From positions 1 to 64,000 of the forward strand of contig WIXG01000301.1 in the NCBI GenBank assembly GCA_009869945.1: a DNA stretch of 64,000 bases, in the 5' to 3' direction. The notes under the pieces were generated by a model. The model ran no database searches and was not told where the DNA came from. It was given only the letters and a program-made list of their open reading frames with translations. The DNA comes from Mesaphorura yosii. Its lineage: Eukaryota > Arthropoda > Collembola > Poduromorpha > Tullbergiidae. Positions 1 to 11,374 of the stretch are shown piece by piece. Numbering within the stretch: the first letter of the stretch is position 1; each line of letters starts with the position of its first letter. The position numbers were made by a program, and so were the translations under genes.

Positions 1-51
1 CACAAAATACTAATCTAAATACTGTAAAAATATCAACGTCCTATGTGTTAT

Positions 52-251
52 CTAACAGGAGTTATAACAATTCCAATAAACACGTTCAAAACCGGCCTCT
101 TGGAGGTTTAACACACTGTATTTTTGTTCGAACTCTAACAAGCTCGACTTAAGTACAAGTCTGTGCTGCGTCGCGTCAGCGATCTCGTCATCTCCATCTT
201 GAAAGAATCTCAATAGGATAGGCAAATACACTTGATTTAGTGAAAATTCGT
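52..251 (-). CDS. Unrecognised coding-looking terminal exon
   Basis: On the minus strand an open frame of about 66 codons runs from a possible acceptor (AG at 252-253) to a TAG at 52-54. It reads like ordinary protein, with a hydrophobic stretch (VYLPILLRFFQDGDDE) followed by a charged, probably helical part ending ERVYWNCYNSC. I do not recognise a family. It lies just downstream of another minus-strand open segment (303-443), but the two do not join in phase with the splice sites I can see. They may belong to different genes, or an exon boundary may be misread. Confidence 0.3.
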
Positions 252-302
252 CTTTAAATTATTTTTTATTGATTCTGAATTTATTCGTTTTTTTACTATT
301 AC

Positions 303-443
303 CATGTCCCATAGTGCGATGCTGCCAGGTTCTACAACATTATGCTGGATTCCCGTAAAGTCGTGAAGAATATTACTCAACTCACTGATGAAATGATAGA
401 AATCAGTTATCAATACCGCCTGGGGTTTCTTTTCTTCCGACAT
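303..443 (-). CDS. Unrecognised short ATG-started exon
   Basis: A minus-strand frame starts at ATG 441-443 (MSEEKKPQAVLITDFYHF) and reads 47 codons to a possible donor (GTAATA, just below 303). The composition is protein-like and amphipathic, without low complexity. No family is recognised. If it is a first exon, its continuation should lie below position 300, but the phase does not match the open frame at 52-251. Chance ORF or a misplaced splice site are both possible. Confidence 0.28.
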
Positions 444-605
444 CAGGCTTGAGAATTAATTTCCGACTTGTGCACTCTTAATAGATGTGAAGGATGACCA
501 TCTATTTTTCGTACGGATTTGATTTTTCTGCACCAAAGCTTGTCAAAAGAGTTATTCTCAACGGTGATGTACTACAGAATGGTTGCCTTTGGACTTTGTT
601 GATTA

Positions 606-1092
606 CAGAATGGAAACGACGAAGAGGACGTCGACACGAAGGAGCCTGAAGCACCCGCATTTTTTATCCTGTACATTGGACTGCTAATCCACGATCTCTT
701 TATTGGGCTACTCGTGTCCATGATTATGTTGCTCGGAAAGTGACGGTGTGACGGCCGTCGTTTTTCCAACGGGGCAATTGCAAGCCAGGCTCATATTTTT
801 GTACACCGTCTTTCAGACTTGGTCGGCCATCAGCATAGTCTCTAATTTGCTCATTTGCTCATTTGAATACGAACTTAAATTGAACATGGATACATCAAAA
901 TCATTATTCATTTCAGACATCGAATGTCGCTACGTCTTTTTTCCGTACAATCCCTACGACAAGAACAAGGACGTGACCTTCACTCTCCAAGGACTACTGA
1001 ACGGACTCATCGTAGTGTTCGCAATTGTGTACTACACGTACGCAAACCGAAACCGATCAAGGGCACCGTTGACGATAGCCTTTAATAAATAG
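606..1092 (+). CDS. Unrecognised membrane-protein fragments
   Basis: Two plus-strand segments look like exons of a multi-spanning membrane protein. The first, about 606-740, follows a possible acceptor (TTACAG) and encodes an acidic stretch and then a hydrophobic helix (FFILYIGLLIHDLFIGLLVS). The second, about 930-1092, follows a TTTCAG acceptor, encodes a polar loop and a second hydrophobic helix (GLLNGLIVVFAIVYYTYANR), and ends at a TAG. The visible donor after the first helix does not match the phase of the second segment, so I cannot build one model. The family is not recognised. Confidence 0.3.
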
Positions 1093-1289
1093 TGGTACTT
1101 GGTAAGTGGTGGCTTCAGCCTGGAAACGAACCGCCAAAATCTTTAAGAACATGGAACGACGAGAATAAGAATTTGATATACTCCTGGCCTCTGTTTTACA
1201 TCACACTAGTTCTCGATAAGAGTCTTTCGGTCTTTCCAATTTCTGCTTTATGCTGTCATCTTTCGTCATGAAAATGTTTTCCTCCCAGG

Positions 1290-1743
1290 TTCACTGAGCT
1301 TAATGATGTCCACGACCAATTACCCGCACGCAAAATCTGTTGCGGCCGGAAACGACTCTGCGATGTCGGTGAAGCTGCTGACGACGGCGAGCTGCGTCGC
1401 CGTCGTCGTTCCTCTCATTCTTTCTCGTTCCTATCCTGAAAACATGCAAATCAATTACTCAGACGAAGAGTTTCCTCTCCCGCCAGAGAAGGAAAGTGTC
1501 AAAGCCAAAGCTCAGCAGGGTCATGACGATGAACCCACTCCGGTGGAGCTGAAAATGGCCGTCAAGTCGTTGCCTGCCCAACAGAAGATATCGACGACGC
1601 AGCCTCAACAGCAGCAAGACGAAAATCAAACCAGCTCGCCAGCGTCTCCTCGGAACACCTCGGCCACTGTGTCCGATCCGGAGCATTACGCATTAACTAA
1701 CGACGAGCATTTAATCTACGCACGACTACGCATAATCTTGTGA
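1290..1743 (+). CDS. Possible terminal exon, Gln/Ser-rich
   Basis: After a CCTCCCAG acceptor-like site an open frame runs to TGA at 1741-1743. It has one hydrophobic stretch (TASCVAVVVPLILS) followed by an acidic and Gln/Ser/Thr-rich tail including QPQQQQDENQ. The composition resembles a disordered C-terminus. No family is recognised, and a link to the fragments at 606-1092 is only inferred from strand and distance. Confidence 0.22.
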
Positions 1744-2789
1744 TACAGTAAATCAAATTAACCAATGCAAAGTCTATCAAAGTTGCATGAACCAAGGCAT
1801 GAATCATCGCATCATCGCAGATCCCGATCGTATGCCACGCGCAGACGCAGAGTTAATGAGAAAAAGATATCTATGCTTTGAATCTAGGTATTTGGCTGTA
1901 CTGCGAGATAATTCCCACCTGAATGCACAGAGCACATGCAACACAGGTGAGGTGAGTCACAATCACGACACAACCAACTTGCTTACATTTTATTTTAGCA
2001 CTGAAGAGAAGCCAAAAGGACAACAGGACGGGACAAGGCAGCTTCACGCATGTGTTGTCAGGCCTCAGTCAGTCAGTCAGCAGGAGCTGACAAAGGAGGC
2101 AAAGATTTGTTCAAAAACTGAAAACATCGTGCGCTTGTTTGTGTTGACCACAAAAGAGCAGTCGCCAGTCTGTTGGAGTCGGAGTTGGTTATGGATTGGA
2201 AGGTTGAGTTGATTCTCTTTTAGTTTTGGTTGCATTGGTCAAAGGTTTATCGTTGTCGTTTACCGTGCTTTGCTCTTATCTCTTAACTAGAAGCCAGCGA
2301 AGTGTTGTGAAGTTCTGAACCGTATTTGTTCAGTCCTCATGTGATTCAGCAATTTTGATCGTGTATGATCTCCGCACGTTCGCGTTTTAAAGCTGATTAC
2401 AAAGTTACGTGAAACGTACGCATGTGTTTCTGTGAACTGAAGTGATGTGTGCACCGGACCAGTTGACAGATAAGCCGTCTTACTCCTTATTGTCTGCGAT
2501 TTGCATATTATTTAGTCATCATTCGCAGCACAAAGCATAACCAGACTTAGTAGCGAGAACTAGTTCCAGTACACCAGCTCCAACTCTGACTCGATTCCAC
2601 TTCCCGACCCTTCTGATTCTGACCGACCTCGATCTGAAAGTGGTTACAAGTACAAAAATATCAAAGCGAGCTCGTGGCGTCCGTGTATTTTGTTAATTCC
2701 AGTGCCTTAATTACCTGAAAACCGTCGCAAATCGCAAATTGAGTGCCTTCGAAACTCGATATCTTTGGAGCTGTCATTATCATCAAGCA
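1744..2789. other. Intergenic, probable Rab32 upstream region
   Basis: No coding segment I can support. The last few hundred bases before the ATG at 2790 are the expected place for the promoter and 5' leader of the short Rab32 transcript. No clear TATA box was found. Confidence 0.4.
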
Positions 2790-5700
2790 ATGGCGTCCAC
2801 TCCGCAGCAGTTACCGGTAATTAATTCCACTTATTAAGTTGAATAAGTGTTTCGTGGTTTCGTTTTATTGAGTTTTAGCTTGTTTATTCTCGCCTTTGGC
2901 TTTCATCCTTGCCTGACTCTATAATGAATTGCCGTTATCTTGATTTCTATTAACTCGGAATCCAAAAATGTCACGGACAGGGCAAACTTTTTTGATTCAG
3001 GCACAGATTTATGTTGTGAAGGGGGTCAAAATTACGTAAGTGTCGCAATTTGCAAGTTGCAAGCCGTGAAATTGCATGCATGGTTATGAACGTACGAAAA
3101 GTACCACCACCACATTTCACTGACAGTACAAAACCTTTTATCTTCACACATCAATGAGCTAGACAGGTGGCAGAATGTACCATGTGCTGTCGAATTTAAA
3201 ATTGTGGTTGAGAAATCAAACCAAATGCAAATGCCAAACACACTGCGAAATGAGAAATAGCAGCATGCGAAAATGCTTCCGTATTTTTACTTTCTAGACC
3301 TGTATTTAAATTTCGTATTTTGTAATTGCAATTTCGAATTTCGATGCCGCAATCCTGCATTTATTCGCTTGCTTGCACTGCAGATGCGCCTCTTGGCGCA
3401 TCGCATCTGCACCGCCATGCCATCGTGTTTCGCGTAACGACTGACTAACGATGTGACGCTGATTCAGCTTCGGCTTCTTGTCATGATTCCATAATGATGC
3501 ACGACGCGAGTCGCGAGCACGAGTAAATTATTGCACCACAGTTTTGCAATTGATCAACACCCTGCAATTACAATTAACAATTCGCAATTGGTAATTCGGA
3601 ATTCGTGTAAATTGCTCATCAAGAGACGAAATTGCGAATTTTCTATTTCTGTTCATGCGCGTACGTGGCGTGGGCGGGCGACGTGCAATTAATATTTGAT
3701 TTGCTATTTGCTTGAGTACGTCAGACTGAAGCTATCAAGGAAATATTCGACATGTGAATTGAATGCAAGGTCGCAACTTTCTTGTTTATAAATTCGCAAT
3801 CGCAATTCGAGTGCACATAAAAATCCTACGCAGCACGATCTTGAGTTGAGTGAGCGTCTTGCGGTCTTGCCTTGCCTTTTTTTGAGTGTGCCTCGAGATG
3901 TGTAGAAAGTTACGCGTTATTTCGTCTCGTCTTTAAAGAATTTCTGTATTGTGCAATGAATTCTTGAGCATGAGTCATCGCTCATGTACCGTGCTTCCTT
4001 TATAAGGAAGGAGGCATGTATGCACGTTGCGTGGATGCTAGAATAAATATTTTGGTGCTAAATGGTTATGAAAGTGAGTCATCAGGGTTGCCGCGCTCGG
4101 CGCTCAGTTACGCTGAAGTTTACGATTAGCACCTTCATTAGCAGCGGGAATTTTAATACGTTAATTAATTATTATGCGTACGGCAATGGCAATTGGCAAT
4201 GTGGTACAATTTCACCGCTCAGAGTCATAAAATGTGATATGTGAAGGAATGAATAACATTTGAACGTGCTCATGCATCGAATTAAGTTGCATCGCAAATT
4301 CACAGCTTTCAAGTTTAACAATCTTCAATCTTGCTTGACATGGAAGGTTTGAGGAAGTAAAGTAGAGTCGGAATCGGAATAAAGTCACGCACCTTCTTCG
4401 CGATTCATGGCCGGAAGCACCGGAAGACGGTCGTTTCTAGTTTATTTACTTATCATCAGTGCGGAAATTACTGTCAATTTTCTGTGATTGTTGTGAAACA
4501 CGAATTGACAACTTGACTTTGAACCATCATCGCCGGTCGCCGACGCCGACAGCCGAAATTGAGCCCCAAGGTAGGCTCTTGCCGGCAATGAACCTGTTTT
4601 CCGCCTATTTATCGTCTGCATAATTCAGTCATTTGCCATTGCCATTAAAGTGTTTGTTTGGTTTGGTTCGCATTCGGCGCAGAAAGAAACTAGAAACAAT
4701 TTTAGTGAAGTGTAGTCATTAAAACTTCGGCAGGGCAGACTCAATTTTCGCTGATCCACTTTCTCGCCTGTAATCGTAACAGACTTTGTTCGTCTTTGTA
4801 AATTGTGCACTGCAGTGCACTTCAACAATCTGACCAGGCAGGCGATACGATAAATTAAATGAGGTGTCTGTGAAAGATAAAGACAGTTCATGTGATCTGA
4901 GAGTATTATCAAGCCAAAGCAAAGAGTAAATGAGTTCATCCTCATTTCATACAATAGACATAAACTCAACTCCAAGCAAAAGGGAAGTGTAACAACGCTA
5001 ACGCTATTGCTATTTGCTCCGAGATCGCATTACATTACAGTCAATTTGACGGCTGAGCTGAGCGTCTGTCTGACGAAACAATAACAAAGCCATTTATCTC
5101 TATTATTACGTCGACATCAACACCGAGACTCGCGAACGCGATTCGAATTCGAGGTTCGCGATGTGCATTGTGGAGATTCTGGTAAGAAATACACGATAAA
5201 ATTCGTTAGTGCCAGCGTTAGCGCTAGCGTTAACGATCATGATCTTGATTCATAACGTCGTAATCTCGTAATTGCTTCCTCCTGTCATGGATCCCCATTA
5301 GCTCGTAGAAGCTTTGATGAAGATGTAGGCCAGACCAGGTCTGCCCTGCCCTGCCATGTTAATTATGCGTGCGACACGGCACATCTGGCACCGGCTGCCG
5401 GCTGTATGTACGTCTGAACCCGAGAGATCTTCAGGATTTGTGCTTTGTCTTGAGTCTTGAGGTTGAGCGAATTAGAACAATGACGCCAAATGTTGTGAAT
5501 ATTGTTGCCCTGCTCTGTCTTGCTCGTTGTCGTCTGCATTAATTTGCTTTTGTTTTGTTTTGGCTTTGCTTTAAGTTGGGCTTGGGAGTTGTCTCTACAA
5601 GCCACATCCTCTCGCATTGCAGTTCAAAAGCTGCTTCGTAATTAGGCGAACATCCTGTGCAATTATGACGCTGGATTGTTGTGTCTTGTGTCAGTTATGC

Positions 5701-8700
5701 AAACTGTAAACGAGGAAACGAAACGAACAAACGAGCCCAGCCCGCGCCGGCCTTAAACTCAAATTCTTTTATCTTTCGCAAAAATTTCTTTTGTCTTTGC
5801 CCTTATCTTCATATTTTCTGCTGTTGGACTGCTTGCTTTGCTCGAAAAAGTGCCAGTCTATGGGTATAAAATTTATTTCATACTTCTTCTTGGGTGCTGG
5901 CCTGGTCTCTGTCAAAATGGCAAATTTAAGTCAGGATTAAGTTCCTGCTCTGGAGATTTGAAAGGCTGAGCGCAAAAGTTAAATATGTCACTCAACTCAC
6001 GAGACAAGCTCTTTTATCAGATTAATTTCCAATATGCAAGCGACGGAAGAGAGGGAATTAGTCTGAACAATATGAATAATACTCAAGTTTAAATATCTTC
6101 AAGACAAAACAGTCGTTGAGGAATTAAATTTTAAATAGTTTAAATAAGAGATTTTATTCCAGCAACTTCGGCAGGGCACGACGTGGCTCGCCGCCGTGCT
6201 GGACTTTAATCTTAATCCACAACCCTTTTCTAATTTGGTCCAATAGTCTTATCTCGAACTGTTCTCCGAGTATGACGAGTCTTTTGCACACTTTCCTCTC
6301 GTGGCTGGTAAATCTTTGTGTTGTGGCTGCCTGATTGTCCTGTTTTCGTGTCCGCTGCGCACTCCTACCATGGAGTCAGTTCACAACAGTAACGTTTCAG
6401 TAGAAATCGCCTCGAAATCGAATCTGGAGATATCCACCTCGCTAACAGGTGTAGAATCCGCAATTCCGCCGCACCTAACCACTCGACATCGACACTGGAG
6501 CACAGGCTCTCAGTCAGCGCTCTCCTCCAGCAGCAGCGGCAGCAGTCTCGACAGCCTGCGGGAGAAGTTGGAGAAGTCTGACTTTGTCGTCGTTCGACGC
6601 AAGCGACTGGGCCTCTTTTCACACCGAAGCCGTCACGGTTCACTGGAACGCTTCAGAAAAAGATCTGCGTCGGAGGGCGGCGGCGGTCAAGATTTATTCA
6701 CGGCGACGAAGGCGCTGCGAGACTCCTTCAAATCAGTCACTTTTCAATCTCATCAACCTTCCAAATCATCCGCAGCGCCCGATTTAGGCAGACGGGGCTC
6801 AGCGCCAAACGTGCATGTAAGTTCAGACGCCCAACCAGGACACTCCAGACACCTTTTTCAAAGCGGGTCGGTTTCCGAGTCGGAGGGAAGTGCGAGACAG
6901 CTGCACCTGCACCTGAAACCGAAGAAGGGCATTCTTAAGAACAGCAGCGGTAGTGAGTCAAGCCTGTACGACGAAAGTTCGAGGGAGAATTCAGTGAAAA
7001 TCGTCAAAACTCATGTCAAGCTGGCACTGTCAAGGTCCGGCTCCGGTGGAGAGTCGTCTTCACCAGTGCCTTCGGGCTCCAGACGAAATTCAAAAGAGAA
7101 GGATGACGAGGAAGAGCGGCTATTCCTGATCAAGACGGTTACGAAGAAGATTACTGGCGGCGGCGCTCATCATTTCTCGGGTTCAGAGTCCGGTAAGTGT
7201 TTATGGGCATTTTGGGCGTTGGGACCTGCTTTATTTGGAGTCCAGTGCGTTGATGGCTGATATGATAAAGCCAATGTGATGTGGAATTGTTGACATAACG
7301 CAAATAACGCTTCGTAAGAGGGAAGGGCATATCACCATCGAGTAGGGCACGGTTATCACCCGAACCCCTCTTTAAATATTTTATTGCTTCAGGCTGGCTC
7401 CAGGCTTAATTCGAAGGTCAGAACTCAACAGAGTGAGGACGCATTAGCAGTTATCATAACTGTTTCATTGCACAGTCCAGTCACACAGTCTTAAGAAATA
7501 AGAAATGAATAAGATTGGGATTAAATGCGCTTCAAGCGATTAACGACTGACGGTCGCGATACGGAGCTTAAAAATTAACTTCGTGTTTTGTTTTATGTTG
7601 TAGTGAGAATTGGGGCTTTACTTTCAAAGATTTATTTATGCCACACAGACGCGGCCAAGGCAGGGCAGGGCAGGAAGGCTAATAAAATTCAGCGGCACAG
7701 CAGTCGCAGTTGAATCTTACAACTTACAACTGTTCTGTCGGCTGTCTGTGATTAATCTTAATCGTATTCGTGATTTGGCGTATGGTGTTTGTTTAATAAT
7801 GTGGTGTGACAGTGCAGTGTGGGAATTCGAGTGCCGGGTGAAGTGATCGTGTGTGGTGTATTGTGGCGTATCGAAAATAAGTTCCTGTGTTGTTTATTGC
7901 AGCTCCAGAATCGTATCTAGGCCGAGGCGGTCGAAGTCCGAGTCCATCGACGAACCCCGACGACAGCAAAGAAAAGCAGCGCCAGCCGGATTTGCCGGAT
8001 CCGAGCCAAGAAACAAGTCAAGCTCAGTCTCCTCGAAGGTCACGCTACGCAATGCAATACAACAGCACCGCGACTACGACTGGACAGTCACCACGTCGAA
8101 AATTCTCCAACCACCGTGAGGAAGACGAAGACGAACTGCGGGCAGAGGCAATCGTGCGAAACCGGAAAAAGAAAAGAAGCCGAGACGAGCAGCGAGAACG
8201 AAGGCTGAGTGCAAACTTAAAGCGGAAGGAGATCGACGGTGATCAGCTGTCGTCAAATGTCGAGAGGGGCAATAGCAAACCGCCGCCAGTCTCAGTCAAG
8301 AATGAGACGACGAATGGAAATGAGGCCAGAAACGGTTACCAGAACGACCACTCGAGTAGTTCGAGAGTTTCGACACCAGGGGCACCAGGAATTCAGGAGT
8401 CGGGCAGCACGGCAAGAAGTGACGAAGACTACCAGCACCAGCAGCACGTTAGTCTCGAAGCGAATAATTCTGCCGCCACTGCTGCCAGGAGTCCATACTC
8501 TAGTGATTCGTACTCGAATAACACTACTGAGTTGCATGAACATGAACACGAAGACCAGCTTCTAAATTACTATAATAATTACGGCGAAGACGACTGTTTT
8601 GACTGTGAAGCAGACGATAAGCTAACGGATATCGATACGTCATTCTCACAACACTCGGTCTCCGTCAATTATGACTTTGCAAATCGAAGACAGTCAGACT

Positions 8701-10080
8701 CGTCATTTACAGAGAGTTTTAAACATTTGCAACCTTTCAACTTTGACCTAGAACCTATCAAAGAGGTTTTGACCATATTTTATACTCCTTCAAACCAATT
8801 TAATCAGCGCTCGTGCCTCGTTTCGTCAGCTTCGTGTGTGCTTTTCTCTGACCTGATTACGATTGCATAATTGCCTTAATTGCCTCGTCGATAAGCCAGA
8901 GGCCAGATCCAAACTAAGTTTTTGTCGAACTCTTTCGAAATTCTTTTACCCTGTCACCACTGTTTGGCTTGATTCAGCTCGTAATCTGCAATAAGGATGC
9001 ATTGAGGAGATTTATTACCTTTCGCAGCTGTGATCTTTGCATATGTCAATTAATCCTTTCCTGCTTTTGTTTGTTACGTGCCGTAGTCATGAGTCACGCT
9101 TTCCCTGAATTTTGCATTACAGTTGAAGGTTAACGTAAATGATGGACGATATTGTAGCCCGTCCGTCATTGCCACGAGCCTCATTCTAAATGTCTCACAT
9201 CACGCTTTACGCTTGTGTTTCAGGGCAAAAGAGAGCGATTGTACAAGGTCCTGGTCGTTGGTGAGTTGGGAACTGGAAAGACGTCCGTGATCAAGCGATA
9301 CGTGCACCAGTTTTTCAGTCAACACTACCGAGCGACAATTGGCGTGGATTTTGCGCTTAAAGTCCTCAGATGGGATCCAGAAACTGTTGTGAGACTGCAG
9401 CTGTGGGACATTGCTGGCCAGGAGAGGTAAGAGAACAAACCCCAAGTCAATCTATTGCATGCATTGCGCGTGGGTGAAATATTGCAATTCTTATGCCTTG
9501 TACACAGGTTTGGTTCCATGACACGAGTTTATTACAAAGAAGCCGTTGGTGCCTTTGTCGTTTTCGACGTGACCAGAGCTGCGACGCTGGAAGCAGTTCC
9601 AAAATGGAAAGCAGATTTAGATTCAAAAGTCGTGCTGCCGGATGGCCGTCCCATTCCCACTGTGCTTCTGGCTAACAAAGTAAGGCGACCATTCATTCTT
9701 GCAATTGACAGCACTCTAATTGTTGTTTGTATTTCAGTGTGATCAGCCCAGAGAAGGCATCGCAGCGAATAAGGAGAAAATGAACGAGTTTTGCCAGCAG
9801 CAGGGATTCACGTCTTGGTTTGAGACTTCGGCCAAGGACAATTCCAATATTGATGAAGCTGCTAACTTCCTCGTGTCAAAGGTACACCGGATATCATAAG
9901 TCTCTTCGGGCCTTTCGTACGCGTTCTTCGCGGATTTGACACAATTCTCTTTGCCTATGCTTTCAGATATTAGAAATAGATCGTTGGAGTCAAGAGCCGA
10001 TGAACCCCGACTCGGAGAAGCTTGAGCTTGGCGCAAATGGCAAGCATCGAGTTGGACCGTCGAGTAGTTGCTCGTGTTAA
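2790..10080 (+). CDS. Rab32: Rab32/Rab38-type small GTPase
   Basis: Rab32/38 GTPases direct cargo to lysosome-related organelles such as pigment granules, and act on mitochondria and autophagy. The GTPase exons are 9224-9426, 9508-9679, 9738-9881 and 9967-10080, all phase-consistent. They show the P-loop GELGTGKTS, switch [10 protein letters not shown], the subfamily mark WDIAGQE (Ile-Ala where most Rabs have Thr-Ala), NKCD, ETSAKD, and a C-terminal Cys-Ser-Cys for prenylation. The start choice is an inferred 27-base first exon, 2790-2816 (MASTPQQLP), ending in phase 0 before GTAATT and joining 9224 in phase 0. That gives 219 residues, the usual family length. A second pair of exons at 6370-8765 could replace this start. 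Drosophila lightoid, the fly orthologue, is known to have long N-terminal isoforms. Tandem AATAAA signals follow at 10348. Confidence 0.93.
2817..6369 (+). other. Large first intron of Rab32
   Basis: Mostly AT-leaning sequence with many short AATTGC/GCAATT words and no coding exon I can support. It would be intronic for the short Rab32 transcript and would hold the promoter of the long one near its 3' end. Confidence 0.45.
6370..8765 (+). CDS. Rab32: Probable long N-terminal extension of Rab32
   Basis: Two large exons, 6370-7192 and 7903-8765, encode about 560 residues of disordered Ser/Arg/Glu-rich sequence. ATG 6370 sits in a strong context (ACCATGG). The joint is phase-matched: a single G before GTAAGT at 7193 and CT after TTGCAG make one Ala codon. 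The sequence has many basic and Ser clusters ([31 protein letters not shown]). A phase-0 exit at GAG before GTTTTG (8766) would join the GTPase exon at 9224 and give a 772-residue protein. That donor is weak, and the frame otherwise runs to a stop at 8868-8870, so a separate unknown gene upstream of Rab32 is the alternative. Confidence 0.55.
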
Positions 10081-10347
10081 TTTTATACGCAGAATGCAGT
10101 GCAGGTTAATCTTTCTTAAAGTGATATGAGTACGTGTTCTACTTACTTACCGCGAGCAAAGCTATACCATTCCATCTTAAAGTGCATTTTTATCAATACT
10201 ATTCAACTTTTATCCTGTTCTATAATCGTAGTAATAAGTTACATTAATAGCTAATGTAATTAGCCTTATTTTAGTTTGAAGCAGTTTTAAGAACGTACAA
10301 AGAGAAATCTTAAAATGTTCGAATATTAATTTTTATTGCAATACATG

Positions 10348-10357
10348 AATAAATAAA
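10348..10357 (+). terminator. Poly(A) signals of Rab32
   Basis: Two overlapping AATAAA hexamers lie about 270 bases after the Rab32 stop codon. Confidence 0.6.
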
Positions 10358-10383
10358 AGGCGCTGTTCGATTTCAAAATTTGA

Positions 10384-10884
10384 TTATGCATCATCACAGC
10401 AGGATGGTAACGGCAAGTATGTCGCCGGCTTGGAATTGAACAGATAAGCTGGTTTGCTGATTAGGCCAGCCCTCCATCGCTGAGTAAAAGTATTCATGCG
10501 CAGCCGAGTCCAGCCGCGTTGAGTCTGAGTTTTGAAGTTTAGGGTCTTATCATTTGCCAAATCCTCTAGCATTAATCGATGATGACGGTCGAGCAATTGA
10601 CGAGAACGCTGCTCATGAATCACGAAACGTTGAGACTTAACGAAGAACAGAGCGAGAGCTGTTGGATGTTGAAGAAGTTCAGCTTGACTGGGAGTGATTT
10701 CGGATATCATCGCTAAAAAGGGTTTCGGAATGGGTAAGAAACGGACACGGTTCAACAAAGACCACTCGGATAAACAATTTTTATACTGTTGATAGAATGC
10801 TAAGCGCAATTTGATTATCAAGCCGAAAAACCGGAAGAATTGACGATGAAGGTTGGAGACATTATCCAGGATGTGTATTTGCAT
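10384..10884 (-). CDS. Hypothetical 166-codon ORF, doubtful
   Basis: A minus-strand ORF of 166 codons ends just beyond the Rab32 poly(A) signals. Its C-terminal two thirds reads like protein (FLPIPKPFLAMISEITPSQA and a long Arg/Leu-rich part), but no family is recognised. Its first 35 codons or so are antisense to the degenerate SH3 copy at 10807, which argues that at least that part is a shadow. A terminal exon of an unseen gene, or chance, are both possible. Confidence 0.15.
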   Translation of the reverse strand: MQIHILDNVSNLHRQFFRFFGLIIKLRLAFYQQYKNCLSEWSLLNRVRFLPIPKPFLAMISEITPSQAELLQHPTALALFFVKSQRFVIHEQRSRQLLDRHHRLMLEDLANDKTLNFKTQTQRGWTRLRMNTFTQRWRAGLISKPAYLFNSKPATYLPLPSCCDDA

Positions 10885-10935
10885 AGGTGGTGGAAAGGAA
10901 CTTTAAAAGGAAAGTCGGGCATCAGAAAATTTACT
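10807..10935 (+). pseudogene. Degenerate SH3 domain, CIN85 SH3A-like copy 1
   Basis: The plus strand encodes FDYQAEKPEELTMKVGDII, then WWKGTLKGKSGI. This matches, residue by residue, the first SH3 domain of the intact CIN85 gene at 14750 (FDYQAQEPDELNLKKGD). The expected FPDNFV strand is lost through a small deletion, and no coding continuation follows. It looks like a relic of the SH3A exon duplicated about 3.9 kb upstream of the source gene. Confidence 0.7.
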
Positions 10936-11078
10936 CAAATTGGTCAAGACAGAGAAATCAAAGTTCGGAAACATTTGCTCCGTAGATGCAGATCGGGAAG
11001 AATCATCCATCTGTAAGAAGCTAGAATGCAAAAGTAATCGTCTATCTATTAATGCGTCTCGCATTGTTAGGGTGTCTG

Positions 11079-11250
11079 GTAGAATTTGACTACCAGGCCA
11101 AACGAGCTGACACTAAGGAAAGGAGATATAATCCATGTGGTTTCGGATGGGTTTTTGGAAAATGGCGTATTCAAAAAACGCGAAAGCTGGTTGGAAGGAA
11201 CCTTAAACGGGAAATGGGGCTTATTTCCAAAAAAATTTGTAAAGGTATTC
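11079..11250 (+). pseudogene. Degenerate SH3 domain, CIN85 SH3A-like copy 2
   Basis: The segment opens with VEFDYQA in one frame and continues in another with NELTLRKGDIIHVVSDG, SWLEGTLNGKWGLFPKKFVK. All SH3 landmarks are there (ALYDY-like strand, Trp, GLFPxxFV), but a short deletion near 11100 shifts the frame, and about ten residues are inserted in the n-Src loop. The nucleotide match to the SH3A exon at 14758 is clear. It continues without a gap into the kinase-like relic that starts about 130 bases further on. Confidence 0.72.
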
Positions 11251-11374
11251 CCCTTAGAGGAATCAGGATCCAGGACCAATCAGAGACCTGGCGTATACCT
11301 TCAGAAAGTTGGGAAGCCATCTAATAAGCAAACCGGCAACGAAACGCCAGTCGTCAAGCCAGTTTCAGTCGCTT

